NCBI GenBank assembly: GCA_910578345.1
Contig: CAJTRA010000016.1
Coordinates: 1 to 64,000 of the forward strand
From: an uncultured Lachnospiraceae bacterium
Lineage (GTDB): Bacteria > Bacillota > Clostridia > Lachnospirales > Lachnospiraceae
Length of the DNA stretch: 64,000 nucleotides
Direction: 5' to 3'
Under the pieces are notes generated by a model. It saw only the letters and a list, made by a program, of their open reading frames with translations, did no database searches and had not been told where the DNA came from. The stretch's first letter is position 1; the number at the start of each line of letters is the position of its first letter. The translations under genes were made by a program, and so were the position numbers. Of the stretch, positions 53,366-61,810 are shown in pieces.

Positions 53366-53970
53366 AAGAGATGATGAAAAATACGGTGATCATGCTTGTG
53401 ATCACGCTTGTGGCAGGACTTGTTCTGGGATTTGTATATCAGATTACGAAGGATCCGATCGCTGCCCAGAATGCAAAGAAGAAACAGGAAGCCTGTAAAG
53501 AGGTATTCCAGGATGCTGCAAACTTCGAGCAGATAGAAGTGTCTGAGACAGACGCCGCTTCGTGGGAAGAAGAAGGTTACGCTCAGGAGAGTATCGATGA
53601 GGTAGTGAGTGCATTGGATGATTCCGGCAGTCTGTTAGGATACGTCATCACTGTGACGACGAAAGAAGGCTATGGCGGTGATATCCAGTTTGCGGTAGGC
53701 GTGCGGATGGACGGGACGGTAAACGGGATATCGATTCTCAAGATCTCGGAGACTGCCGGGCTTGGTATGCGGGCAGAAGAAGTGCTGCAGCCGCAGTTTG
53801 CAGACAAGCAAACAGAGAAATTCGAATATACGAAGAGCGGCGCCACTTCGGAGAATCAGATCGACGCGATCTCCGGCGCTACCATCACGACAAATGCAGT
53901 CACCAATGGAGTGAATGCCGGACTTTACTATTTCCAGACGGAGTTGAGAGGGGGTAGTGAGAATGAATAG
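53362..53970 (+). CDS. rnfG: Electron transport complex subunit RnfG
   Basis: The 202-residue protein has one N-terminal membrane helix and an extracytoplasmic FMN-binding domain. The covalent FMN attaches to the Thr in SGATITTNAV (about residues 171-180). It overlaps rnfD by 4 bases and rnfE by 14 bases. Confidence 0.95.
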   Translation: MKEMMKNTVIMLVITLVAGLVLGFVYQITKDPIAAQNAKKKQEACKEVFQDAANFEQIEVSETDAASWEEEGYAQESIDEVVSALDDSGSLLGYVITVTTKEGYGGDIQFAVGVRMDGTVNGISILKISETAGLGMRAEEVLQPQFADKQTEKFEYTKSGATSENQIDAISGATITTNAVTNGVNAGLYYFQTELRGGSENE

Positions 53971-54778
53971 TGCAAAAGAACGTCTTGTTAACGGTATTTT
54001 AAAGGAGAATCCTACTTTCGTGCTGATGCTTGGCATGTGTCCTACGCTGGCAGTCACTACGTCTGCGGTGAATGGATTAGGTATGGGACTTACGACTATG
54101 GTGGTGCTTGCGCTGAGCAATGTCTTCATTTCTCTTTTGCGCAATATCATACCGGATAAAGTACGTATCCCTGCTTTTATCGTGATCATTGCCTCTTTTG
54201 TGACAGTGGTGGAGCTGCTGCTGCAAGGATATATCCCCTTTTTGTACGATGCGCTTGGTATCTATATCCCGTTGATTGTGGTGAACTGTATTATATTAGG
54301 GCGTGCAGAGGCATATGCTTATAAGAATCCTGTGCTGCCGGCTCTGTTTGACGGGATTGGCATGGGACTTGGCTTTTCAGTCGCGTTGACTTGTATCGGC
54401 GCCGTGCGGGAACTTCTGGGCGCTGGAGAGATCTTCGGAATTCATGTGATGCCTGAGAGCTTTGTGCCGGTCAGCATTTTTATCATGGCGCCAGGGGCAT
54501 TCTTCGTGCTCGCACTGTTGACAGCAATCCAGAATAAGGTAAAGATCGCCGGTGAGAAGAAGGGTAAGGATATGTCCAAGATTCAGTCCGGCTGTGGACA
54601 TGACTGTCTGAGCTGTTCTGATACCGGTTGTGCGCAGAGGCTTTATGACGACAAGAAGGGACAGGAAGCAGAAGGAGCTCCGGTTAAGGAGACGGAAAAG
54701 AAAGCCGCTGGGTCAGAAGAAACAGAAGAGAAAATAACAGAGTCGAAAGAACAGAAGGAGGAGAATAAGAATGGTTAA
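53957..54778 (+). CDS. rnfE: Electron transport complex subunit RnfE with Cys-containing C-terminal tail
   Basis: The 273-residue protein's first roughly 200 residues form the six-helix RnfE core (ENPTFVLMLGMCPTLAVTTS, LPALFDGIGMGLGFSVALTC). Core Cys residues face the membrane iron-sulfur site shared with RnfA. Beyond the core there is a hydrophilic tail of about 70 residues. It begins with four Cys (213, 217, 220, 225; CX3CX2CX4C) and continues as a Lys/Glu-rich segment. The usual length of RnfE is about 200-230, so the tail is an addition. Confidence 0.93.
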   Translation: MRMNSAKERLVNGILKENPTFVLMLGMCPTLAVTTSAVNGLGMGLTTMVVLALSNVFISLLRNIIPDKVRIPAFIVIIASFVTVVELLLQGYIPFLYDALGIYIPLIVVNCIILGRAEAYAYKNPVLPALFDGIGMGLGFSVALTCIGAVRELLGAGEIFGIHVMPESFVPVSIFIMAPGAFFVLALLTAIQNKVKIAGEKKGKDMSKIQSGCGHDCLSCSDTGCAQRLYDDKKGQEAEGAPVKETEKKAAGSEETEEKITESKEQKEENKNG

Positions 54779-55349
54779 AGAATTGCTTGTGATTTTGATC
54801 TCATCCTCTTTGGTGAATAATGTTGTTTTGAGTCAGTTCCTGGGCTTATGTCCGTTCCTGGGTGTGTCCAAGAAGACGGATACGGCGACAGGCATGGGTG
54901 TGGCGGTTATTTTCGTCATTACCCTGGCGTCTGCGGTGGCGGGGCTGATCTATCAGTATATCCTGGTGCCGCTCGATATCACATATCTGCAGACGATAGT
55001 GTTTATTCTTGTGATTGCGGCGCTGGTACAGTTCGTAGAGATGTTTCTCAAGAAGTTCATGCCGGCTTTATATCAGTCGTTAGGCGTTTATCTTCCGCTG
55101 ATCACAACAAACTGTGCAGTGCTCGGCGTGGCGCTTACCAATGTACAGAAGAGCTATGGCATTTTGACAGGGATTGTCAACGGATTTGCCACGGCGGCAG
55201 GTTTCACGGTCTCGATTGTGATCCTGGCGGGTATCAGAGAGAAATTAACGCACAATGATATACCGGAATCCTTCCAGGGGATGCCCATTGTTCTTGTTAC
55301 GGCTGGTTTGATGGCGATCGCGTTCTGTGGATTTTCCGGTCTGTTGTAG
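54771..55349 (+). CDS. rnfA: Electron transport complex subunit RnfA
   Basis: The 192-residue integral membrane protein has six helices with SSLVNNVVLSQFLGLCPFLG and VYLPLITTNCAVLGVAL, the two Cys segments that form the intramembrane cluster with RnfE. It starts 8 bases before the rnfE stop, inside the tail of that gene. Confidence 0.96.
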   Translation: MVKELLVILISSSLVNNVVLSQFLGLCPFLGVSKKTDTATGMGVAVIFVITLASAVAGLIYQYILVPLDITYLQTIVFILVIAALVQFVEMFLKKFMPALYQSLGVYLPLITTNCAVLGVALTNVQKSYGILTGIVNGFATAAGFTVSIVILAGIREKLTHNDIPESFQGMPIVLVTAGLMAIAFCGFSGLL

Positions 55350-55436
55350 AACAGGGAAAGCGGTGTATGCGCCGTGGTATCTGTGAAGCAGCAGAGCAGA
55401 ATTTGGGATGTAAAATGCTTCGGAATGGAGGTAACT

Positions 55437-56228
55437 ATGAATATAACCGGAATTTTAATGGCTACGGCGATCGTTGGGGCAGTAGGATTGTTTGTCGGAC
55501 TGTTTCTGGGCGTCGCCGGCATCAAATTTAAGGTAGAGGTAGATGAGAAGGAAGAGGCCGTCTTGGGCGTTCTTCCGGGTAATAACTGCGGCGGCTGCGG
55601 ATACGCAGGATGTTCTGGTCTGGCCGCCGCCATCGCAAAGGGAGAGGCGCCGGTAAATGCCTGTCCGGTAGGCGGTGAGAAGGTAGGAAAGCAGATCGCA
55701 CAGATCATGGGTGTGGAAGCGGGCGACAGTGTGCGCCAGGTGGCTTTCGTGAGATGTCAGGGCGATAAAGAACGGACGAGGATGGATTATGATTACAGCG
55801 GGATTGAGGATTGCCGGATGCTGGCTTTTGTGCCAAACGGCGGCCCTAAGACCTGTAATGATGGCTGTCTGGGTTTCGGGAGCTGTGTTAAGGTATGTCC
55901 TTTTGATGCGATCCATGTGGTCAATGGCGTGGCGGTGGTGGATAAAGAGGCATGTAAGGCCTGCGGTAAATGCATTGCTGCCTGTCCGAAGAACCTGATC
56001 ACTCTGATTCCTTACGATGCCAGGCATGTGGTGGCCTGCAGCTCTAAGGAGAAGGGGCCGGTCACGATCAAGGCATGTGATGTAGGCTGTATCGCATGTC
56101 AGTTATGTAAGAAAAATTGCCCGGCGGATGCTGTGACAATCGAGAACTTCCATGCGGTCATAGACCAGGACAAGTGTACCGGATGCGGCGCATGCAAGGA
56201 GAAATGTCCGAGGAAATCGATTCTATAA
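55437..56228 (+). CDS. rnfB: Electron transport complex subunit RnfB (ferredoxin-side)
   Basis: The 263-residue protein has one N-terminal helix, then the [4Fe-4S] motif NNCGGCGYAGCSGLA with its fourth Cys in ACPVGG. A CNDGCLGFGSCVKVCPFDAI and further ferredoxin clusters follow (CKACGKCIAACPKN, CIACQLCKKNCPAD, CTGCGACKEKCPRK). It receives electrons from reduced ferredoxin. GGAGG with a 5-base spacing sets the start at 55437. It closes the operon. Confidence 0.96.
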   Translation: MNITGILMATAIVGAVGLFVGLFLGVAGIKFKVEVDEKEEAVLGVLPGNNCGGCGYAGCSGLAAAIAKGEAPVNACPVGGEKVGKQIAQIMGVEAGDSVRQVAFVRCQGDKERTRMDYDYSGIEDCRMLAFVPNGGPKTCNDGCLGFGSCVKVCPFDAIHVVNGVAVVDKEACKACGKCIAACPKNLITLIPYDARHVVACSSKEKGPVTIKACDVGCIACQLCKKNCPADAVTIENFHAVIDQDKCTGCGACKEKCPRKSIL

Positions 56229-56289
56229 GAGGATGCTTTGCATGACAGGGAACAGGGAAACAGATTAAAGAAAAGAAATGGGGGCAAGA

Positions 56290-57315
56290 ATGAATACAGT
56301 AACATTAGGAAAGACAGGAATTACTACGAATAAGAATGGATTCGGCGCCTTGCCGATCCAGAGGATTTCTGAGGGGGAAGCAGTCTATCTGCTTAAGAAA
56401 GCATATGAGAATGGGATCACCTTTTTTGACACGGCAAGGTGGTACACAGACAGTGAACATAAAGTAGGAATGGCCTTTGCAGGGATGCGGGATAAGATCT
56501 TCATAGCGACGAAGACTGGCGCGATGAATGCGGAAGATTTCTGGAAGGATTTGGAAACCAGTCTTAAGAACCTTCAGACAGACTATATCGATCTGTACCA
56601 GTTCCATAATCCGGCATTTGTGCCAAAACCGGGAGATGAAAGCGGCCTGTATGATGCTGCACTGGAAGCGAAAGCGCAAGGGAAAATCCGGCATATCGGT
56701 ATCACGAATCACAGGCTGACAGTGGCCCATGAGGCGATTGAAAGCGGCTTCTATGAGACGCTGCAGTTTCCATTCTGCTATCTGGCAACTGAGAAGGATA
56801 TCGAACTGGTTGACAAGTGCAAAGAGGCAGATATGGGATTTATCGCCATGAAAGCGCTGTCCGGCGGGCTGATCAATAACTCGGCGGCGGCCTATGCTTT
56901 TCTGGCGCAGTATGACAATGTGCTTCCGATCTGGGGCGTACAGAGGGAGACAGAGCTGGATGAATTCCTGTCTTATATAGAGGTGCCGCCTGTTATGACA
57001 GAAGAACTTTCAGAGGTGATCAGACATGACAGGGAGGAGCTGTTAGGAGATTTCTGCAGAGGATGCGGCTATTGTATGCCATGTCCGGCAGGCATTGAGA
57101 TCAATACCTGCGCGAGAATGTCTCTTCTTCTGCGCCGCTCCCCGTCAGCAGGACACTTGAGTCCGGAAGGGCAGGAGAAGATGAGAAAGATCGAGGACTG
57201 CCTCCATTGTGGTCAGTGTAAGCGTAAATGTCCTTATGGATTAGATACGCCGGCTCTGCTGCAGAAGAATCTGGAAGATTACAAGAAGGTTCTTGCGGGG
57301 GAGAGGGAAGTATAG
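56290..57315 (+). CDS. Aldo/keto reductase with C-terminal ferredoxin domain
   Basis: The 341-residue protein has an N-terminal AKR barrel (GFGALPIQRI, catalytic FFDTARWYTDSEHKVG with Asp and Tyr, TNHRLTVAHEAI). A C-terminal [4Fe-4S] domain follows (CRGCGYCMPCPAGIEINTC and CLHCGQCKRKCPYG). It should reduce or oxidise a small carbonyl using ferredoxin and/or NAD(P). The start at 56290 is favoured by the GGGGGC before it. It lies 61 bases after rnfB in the same direction, so a redox link is plausible. Confidence 0.88.
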   Translation: MNTVTLGKTGITTNKNGFGALPIQRISEGEAVYLLKKAYENGITFFDTARWYTDSEHKVGMAFAGMRDKIFIATKTGAMNAEDFWKDLETSLKNLQTDYIDLYQFHNPAFVPKPGDESGLYDAALEAKAQGKIRHIGITNHRLTVAHEAIESGFYETLQFPFCYLATEKDIELVDKCKEADMGFIAMKALSGGLINNSAAAYAFLAQYDNVLPIWGVQRETELDEFLSYIEVPPVMTEELSEVIRHDREELLGDFCRGCGYCMPCPAGIEINTCARMSLLLRRSPSAGHLSPEGQEKMRKIEDCLHCGQCKRKCPYGLDTPALLQKNLEDYKKVLAGEREV

Positions 57316-57326
57316 GAGGTTTGTGT

Positions 57327-58523
57327 ATGAAGTTACCAGGAGAAGACGAGCCTGTAGGAGCTGGGCTCCCTGTCGTCTATATGGTAGTCGGCGTATCGGC
57401 TTTTGTACTGCTCCTCTTATTTGCGATCCTGAAAAGCAATGATAAGAAGAGCGGCGGCAGCGACTATCTGAAAGAAATGCAGCAGCAGAAGGAAGAGATG
57501 GCGGCGCAGGAAGAAGAGGAGCAGACTGAGGAATCAGAGCGGAAGCTGCGGGCCGAGGACCTGGAGTTCTGGGATATGTATCCGGTGGAAGAGGAGACAG
57601 CGCAAGGGGTAGGGATAGCGCCCGAAGCCGGTACATCCCAGTCAAGTGCAGAAGAGACTCTGAAACCCGCAAAGTCCACATTTGCCGAGAAGGCACAGAG
57701 AGTGGAGGAAGAAGAGAAAGAGCGGGAAGAGGAGAAAGCGAAGAACGATCCGGCGACGGACGGAAAGCATACGCTGATTACGAACCGGAATGGAATGAAG
57801 GAGTGGGTGGCGATCAATTCTTACCTGACGAAGAACACTTACGACTTCACCAAAATGGAAGAAAAGGCCGGTTTAAAACGCTACCTGGAGAACGGTAAGA
57901 AAATATCCTACGTAGGGGTGGATCTCTCCAAGCAGAATGGGGATGTCAACTTTGCGAGCATGAAAGCGGCAGGCGTTGATTATGTGATGATCCGTCTGGG
58001 CAGCCGAGGATACAGCAGCGGACAGATCACTCTGGATGAGAATTTTAAGAAGAACATAGAGGCTGCCATTGAGGCGGAACTTGCGATAGGAGTTTCTTTT
58101 TATTCTCAGGCGATTTCGCAGGAGGAAGCTGTTCAGGAAGCGAATTTCGTGATCCAGAATCTGGAACCCTACAGGGCGCATGTGAAGTATCCGGTTGCTT
58201 TTGACATGGAGTTTGTCGTCAATGATACGGCTAGGATTGAAGGGTTGAGCAAAGAGGACAAGACAAACATTGCCACTTCCTTTCTGGAGAGTGTGAAAGC
58301 GGCCGGATATGTCCCCATGCTGTATGGAGATAAAGCATGGCTGTTAAAAGAAGTGGATCTGGCGAAACTGCAAAGTTATGATACATGGCTTGCCCAGGAA
58401 GAGGATCTGCCGGATTATCCGTATCAGTATACCATGTGGCAGTATGCCACAGACGGTGTCGTAAACGGCGTGACAGGAGACGCCAATCTGAATATCTGCT
58501 TTGTCGGTTATTCGCAACGATAG
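57327..58523 (+). CDS. Membrane-anchored GH25 lysozyme
   Basis: The 398-residue protein has a single N-terminal helix (about residues 12-32), then a Glu/Lys/Gln-rich predicted coiled coil (about 40-140). From about residue 195 it has a GH25 domain: YVGVDLSKQNGDVNF, MIRLGSRGY, and FDMEFVV with the catalytic Asp 293 and Glu 295. It should cleave peptidoglycan outside the membrane while tethered to it. AGGAGG is 7 bases before the ATG, which lies 11 bases after the reductase stop. Its last 16 bases overlap the convergent gene. Confidence 0.9.
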   Translation: MKLPGEDEPVGAGLPVVYMVVGVSAFVLLLLFAILKSNDKKSGGSDYLKEMQQQKEEMAAQEEEEQTEESERKLRAEDLEFWDMYPVEEETAQGVGIAPEAGTSQSSAEETLKPAKSTFAEKAQRVEEEEKEREEEKAKNDPATDGKHTLITNRNGMKEWVAINSYLTKNTYDFTKMEEKAGLKRYLENGKKISYVGVDLSKQNGDVNFASMKAAGVDYVMIRLGSRGYSSGQITLDENFKKNIEAAIEAELAIGVSFYSQAISQEEAVQEANFVIQNLEPYRAHVKYPVAFDMEFVVNDTARIEGLSKEDKTNIATSFLESVKAAGYVPMLYGDKAWLLKEVDLAKLQSYDTWLAQEEDLPDYPYQYTMWQYATDGVVNGVTGDANLNICFVGYSQR

Positions 58524-59305
58524 TTTTTGATCCTGGAAGATATTTTAATGGTATTATATAAGTCGGCGTAAGCTGAAGGTGACATGCCTTCCATGTAATT
58601 GGGGGTATAAGCCTTGCTTACGCCGGCTTTTTTGAGCAGATCGGCCGCCTTGTTGTAGGCAATTGCCGCCTCTGTCTCGGAAGAATAGGTTCCTACTTTG
58701 AGATTTCCCCTCACATGAATCTTGACCTGATAGCGTGTGACGCCATTGATGGTCACAGACTCCACGCCGTTATAACGGTTGATGATCTCTATATTCTCAT
58801 AACGCAGATCTTGTTCATTTCCATTGATAAAACGATAATCCCTGTTTGCGACAGCATAATTCTTGATGCCATAACGATTCATGATATTGACCTGCATGCC
58901 GTAATCCGCCACGAAATAATGACCGCCTCGTCGTGAGATCTTACGGGAAGAGTAGTAGAACAGGTCTTCCAGATCGAAGATAAAAAATTCTGACAATGAA
59001 AAATAGTAGTAGAAGAATTTCGGACGGACATAGATCGGGGTGGCAAAATAAATGGTATTGTCCCGAAAATTGAGCAGACTGACCCATTTGGCAAAAGGAA
59101 GAACCGACGATGTATCGTAGCTGTTTAAGGTGATAGAAGGATCACTGACTAAAGAGGAAGCAAGCAAATATGCATGGTATGCAGCATGAGAATTGTCATA
59201 ACTTCCCAGACTGATGTGTTTATTGCGATAAGTTATTGAAGCGCGGTAATATACGGTCCCATCCTTGCGCTTAGCCGTATATACGCCGGGTAACTGCTGT
59301 TCCAT
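58508..59305 (-). CDS. AP2-like / degenerate HNH protein, homing-endonuclease derived
   Basis: The 265-residue protein is not closely matched to a named family. The N-terminus (residues about 6-48, with YRASITYRNKHISLGSYDN) and the C-terminal segment (about 191-228, with VKVGTY-like KVGTYSSETEAAIAYNKAA) both look like AP2/integrase-type DNA-binding domains. The middle (about 128-176) recalls the HNH_3 segment of AP2-HNH homing endonucleases, with NGNEQDLRYENIEIIN, but the catalytic His is absent. A nuclease turned DNA-binding regulator is inferred. It has a strong ribosome binding site (AAAGGAGG) and its own promoter. Confidence 0.6.
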   Translation of the reverse strand: MEQQLPGVYTAKRKDGTVYYRASITYRNKHISLGSYDNSHAAYHAYLLASSLVSDPSITLNSYDTSSVLPFAKWVSLLNFRDNTIYFATPIYVRPKFFYYYFSLSEFFIFDLEDLFYYSSRKISRRGGHYFVADYGMQVNIMNRYGIKNYAVANRDYRFINGNEQDLRYENIEIINRYNGVESVTINGVTRYQVKIHVRGNLKVGTYSSETEAAIAYNKAADLLKKAGVSKAYTPNYMEGMSPSAYADLYNTIKISSRIKNYRCE

Positions 59306-59325
59306 AAGTCTCCTCCTTTGTTATC

Positions 59326-59354
59326 ATTGTACCATTTTTGAGAAAAAAAACAAA
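59326..59354 (-). promoter_or_regulatory. Promoter of the AP2-like gene
   Basis: On the minus strand TTTGTT (59349-59354), 17-bp spacer, TACAAT (59326-59331) with an extended TG. It gives a leader of about 13 bases before the ribosome binding site. Confidence 0.65.
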
Positions 59355-59502
59355 TTCAGAAATATTTTTCCTGTTTCCTGTATAAAATATTAAAGATTAT
59401 TGTAGGAGCTGTAACAATCATGTAACAAAATTAAGATTTCCGACGCGTGTCGTCGCAGCAGACTACTAAATTCTCAATCAAGAGATTCTTATCATGCGCA
59501 GA

Positions 59503-59516
59503 CTCAATCGATTGAG
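59503..59516. promoter_or_regulatory. 14-bp palindrome in the leader of the cell wall hydrolase gene
   Basis: CTCAATCGATTGAG is a perfect palindrome 28 bases before the hydrolase start. The half-site CTCAATC also occurs at 59473-59479. It may be an operator; the function is unknown. Confidence 0.4.
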
Positions 59517-59544
59517 CCATATGGAGCGCAGAAATGAGGTAAAA

Positions 59545-60165
59545 ATGTACAAGGAATATATAGCGAAATTTATTCTGACTGGCATGGTATTACTCTCTTC
59601 ATGTGTATGTGCCAGAGAACTGAAGATTAACCGGATCGCGGCCAAGCCTGCTTTTCAGATGGAATATTTGAGTGAGAGCATGACGGAGGATAAGAAAAGT
59701 TTCATGGAGATGATTTCCGCAGTCTCTTCAGGACAGAGAGTTGTGGACTATGAGGTGCTGGAGCAGACGATGAAGTATCAATTGTCGGACAAGGATCTGG
59801 ATGCTCTGCAGCGCATTGTGGAGGCAGAGGCTGGCGGGGAAGATCAGGATGGGAAGCTGCTGGTGGCAAATGTCGTGTTGAACAGGGTAAACAGTGAGAA
59901 GTTTCCGGATACGGTACTTGAAGTGGTCATGCAGCGAGAACAAGGTGTGGCGCAGTTTTCACCGACGGTGGACGGCAGATACCACAGTGTCAAAGTCAGT
60001 GAGGACACCAAAACGGCGGTGGAGCGTGCCTTGTACGGAGAAGATATTTCTCAGGGGGCCTTGTATTTCTGCGCCAGGGAGAAAGCAGATTCCGGGAGGA
60101 TGCAGTGGTTTGACAGACACCTGACACGATTGTTTGCTTACGGGCATCATGAGTTCTTCCAGTAA
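59545..60165 (+). CDS. SleB-type cell wall hydrolase
   Basis: The 206-residue secreted protein has an N-terminal signal-like helix (YIAKFILTGMVLLSSCVCA). The C-terminal Hydrolase_2 domain (about residues 85-205) begins RIVEAEAGGEDQDGKLLVAN with the catalytic Glu and contains VVLNRV, REQGVAQFSPTVDG and ALYFCAREKA. The SleB/CwlJ family are lytic transglycosylases that open the spore cortex during germination. The usual peptidoglycan-binding repeat is absent, which makes it CwlJ-like in length. The start at 59545 follows GAGGT; earlier in-frame ATGs would extend over the palindrome. Confidence 0.82.
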   Translation: MYKEYIAKFILTGMVLLSSCVCARELKINRIAAKPAFQMEYLSESMTEDKKSFMEMISAVSSGQRVVDYEVLEQTMKYQLSDKDLDALQRIVEAEAGGEDQDGKLLVANVVLNRVNSEKFPDTVLEVVMQREQGVAQFSPTVDGRYHSVKVSEDTKTAVERALYGEDISQGALYFCAREKADSGRMQWFDRHLTRLFAYGHHEFFQ

Positions 60166-60192
60166 TGCAGTGCGCAAATACCTATTTGTAGT

Positions 60193-60237
60193 TTTCTTAT
60201 GACGGGGTTTCTTATGACGCATGAGTTTCCTGTGACG
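60193..60237. repeat. Three direct repeats upstream of the thrC promoter
   Basis: TTTCTTATGACG occurs exactly at 60193-60204 and 60208-60219, and with two changes (TTTCCTGTGACG) at 60226-60237. The third copy ends 4 bp before the -35 box. It is a candidate regulator binding array. Confidence 0.6.
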
Positions 60238-60241
60238 ATTG

Positions 60242-60270
60242 TTGCGCGATGGCGGATTGTATGTTACAAT
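60242..60270 (+). promoter_or_regulatory. thrC promoter
   Basis: TTGCGC (60242-60247), 17-bp spacer, TACAAT (60265-60270) with an extended TG one base before. It lies 45 bases ahead of the thrC start. Confidence 0.6.
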
Positions 60271-60314
60271 AATCTGCGCAGAACCTAAATTGTTGGAAAG
60301 GCATGGTCAGATAA

Positions 60315-61808
60315 ATGGAAGTTTTATACAGCAGTACGAGGAACAGTGATAAGAAGATTACAGCTTCACAGGCTATTTTGAAAGGTCTTGCGGATGATGG
60401 CGGGTTGTTCGTGCCGGATCACATTCCAGCCCTTACCTGTTCGATGAAGGAGCTGGCGGACAGATCTTACCAGGATACGGCTTACGAAGTCATGAAGCTT
60501 TTTCTGACAGATTTTACGGAGGAGGAGTTAAAGAGGTGCATTGAACGCGCTTATGACTCTAAATTTGATACGGATGTGATTGCGCCGATCGTGGAGGCAG
60601 AAGATACATATTATCTGGAATTATTTCATGGTGCGACGATCGCATTCAAAGATATGGCATTATCGATCCTGCCGCATCTGATGATTACTTCTGCAAAGAA
60701 GAACCATGTGGAAAATGAGATTGTGATCCTGACAGCGACGTCCGGAGATACTGGAAAGGCGGCGCTTGCCGGATTTACGGATGTAGAAGGAACGAAGATT
60801 ATCGTGTTCTATCCGAAGAACGGGGTGAGTCCTATCCAGGAGAAACAGATGGTGACCCAGAAGGGGAAGAATACCTTTGTGGTTGGTATCCATGGGAATT
60901 TTGACGATGCCCAGACAGGCGTTAAGAAGTTGTTTAATGACAGGGAGCTGGCGCAGGAGATGGCGGAAGCCGGACTACAATTCTCCTCGGCGAATTCGAT
61001 CAATATTGGGCGTCTTGTGCCGCAGATCGTCTATTATGTGTATGCGTATGCGAAGCTTCTTAAGGAAGACAAGCTCTCAGAGGGCGAGCGGATGAACGTG
61101 GTGGTGCCTACCGGAAACTTCGGCAATATTCTGGCGGCCTTTTATGCAAAGCAGATGGGTGTTCCGATTGGAAAGCTGATCTGTGCCTCCAATGAGAACA
61201 AGGTTCTGTATGATTTCTTCACAACAGGCAGATATGACCGGAACCGGGAATTTGTACTGACCAGTTCTCCATCGATGGATATTCTGATTTCCAGTAATTT
61301 AGAGCGGCTGCTCTACCGGATTGCGGGGGAAGACGCTGGAACAAATGCCGCTTTGATGGAAAGTCTGGCGAAGACAGGAGTCTATGAGATCACGGATCAG
61401 ATGAGAGAGCAGCTTGCAGACTTCTATGGCAATTATGCAAGCGAGAAGGAAACTTCGGACCGCATCAGATCCATGTATGAAAATACAGGGTATGTCCTGG
61501 ATACCCATACGGCAGTCGCCAGCGCTGTTTACCAGAAATATGTAGAGGACACGAAGGATGAGACGGTGACGGTAATCGCGTCTACAGCCAGTCCATTCAA
61601 ATTCACAAGAAATGTCATGAATGCAATCGACGAAAAGTATGATGCAATGTCTGATTTTGAATTGATAGATGAACTGTCAGCGATCAGCAGCGTAGATGTG
61701 CCGGCGGCGGTTGCACAGTTAAAGACAGCACCGGTGGTCCATGACCATGTATGTGATAAGACAGAGATGAAGGCGATCGTAAAACACTTTCTGGGAGTCG
61801 ATGCATAG
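60315..61808 (+). CDS. thrC: Threonine synthase
   Basis: The 497-residue protein belongs to the long threonine synthase type. The N-terminal YSSTRNSDKKITASQAILKG and GGLFVPDHIP are characteristic. HGATIAFKDMALSILP carries the PLP Lys (about residue 113), and TATSGDTGKAALAGF binds the PLP phosphate. It converts O-phosphohomoserine to threonine. No homoserine genes are adjacent. A response regulator gene follows after 2 bases. Confidence 0.95.
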   Translation: MEVLYSSTRNSDKKITASQAILKGLADDGGLFVPDHIPALTCSMKELADRSYQDTAYEVMKLFLTDFTEEELKRCIERAYDSKFDTDVIAPIVEAEDTYYLELFHGATIAFKDMALSILPHLMITSAKKNHVENEIVILTATSGDTGKAALAGFTDVEGTKIIVFYPKNGVSPIQEKQMVTQKGKNTFVVGIHGNFDDAQTGVKKLFNDRELAQEMAEAGLQFSSANSINIGRLVPQIVYYVYAYAKLLKEDKLSEGERMNVVVPTGNFGNILAAFYAKQMGVPIGKLICASNENKVLYDFFTTGRYDRNREFVLTSSPSMDILISSNLERLLYRIAGEDAGTNAALMESLAKTGVYEITDQMREQLADFYGNYASEKETSDRIRSMYENTGYVLDTHTAVASAVYQKYVEDTKDETVTVIASTASPFKFTRNVMNAIDEKYDAMSDFELIDELSAISSVDVPAAVAQLKTAPVVHDHVCDKTEMKAIVKHFLGVDA

Positions 61809-61810
61809 AT

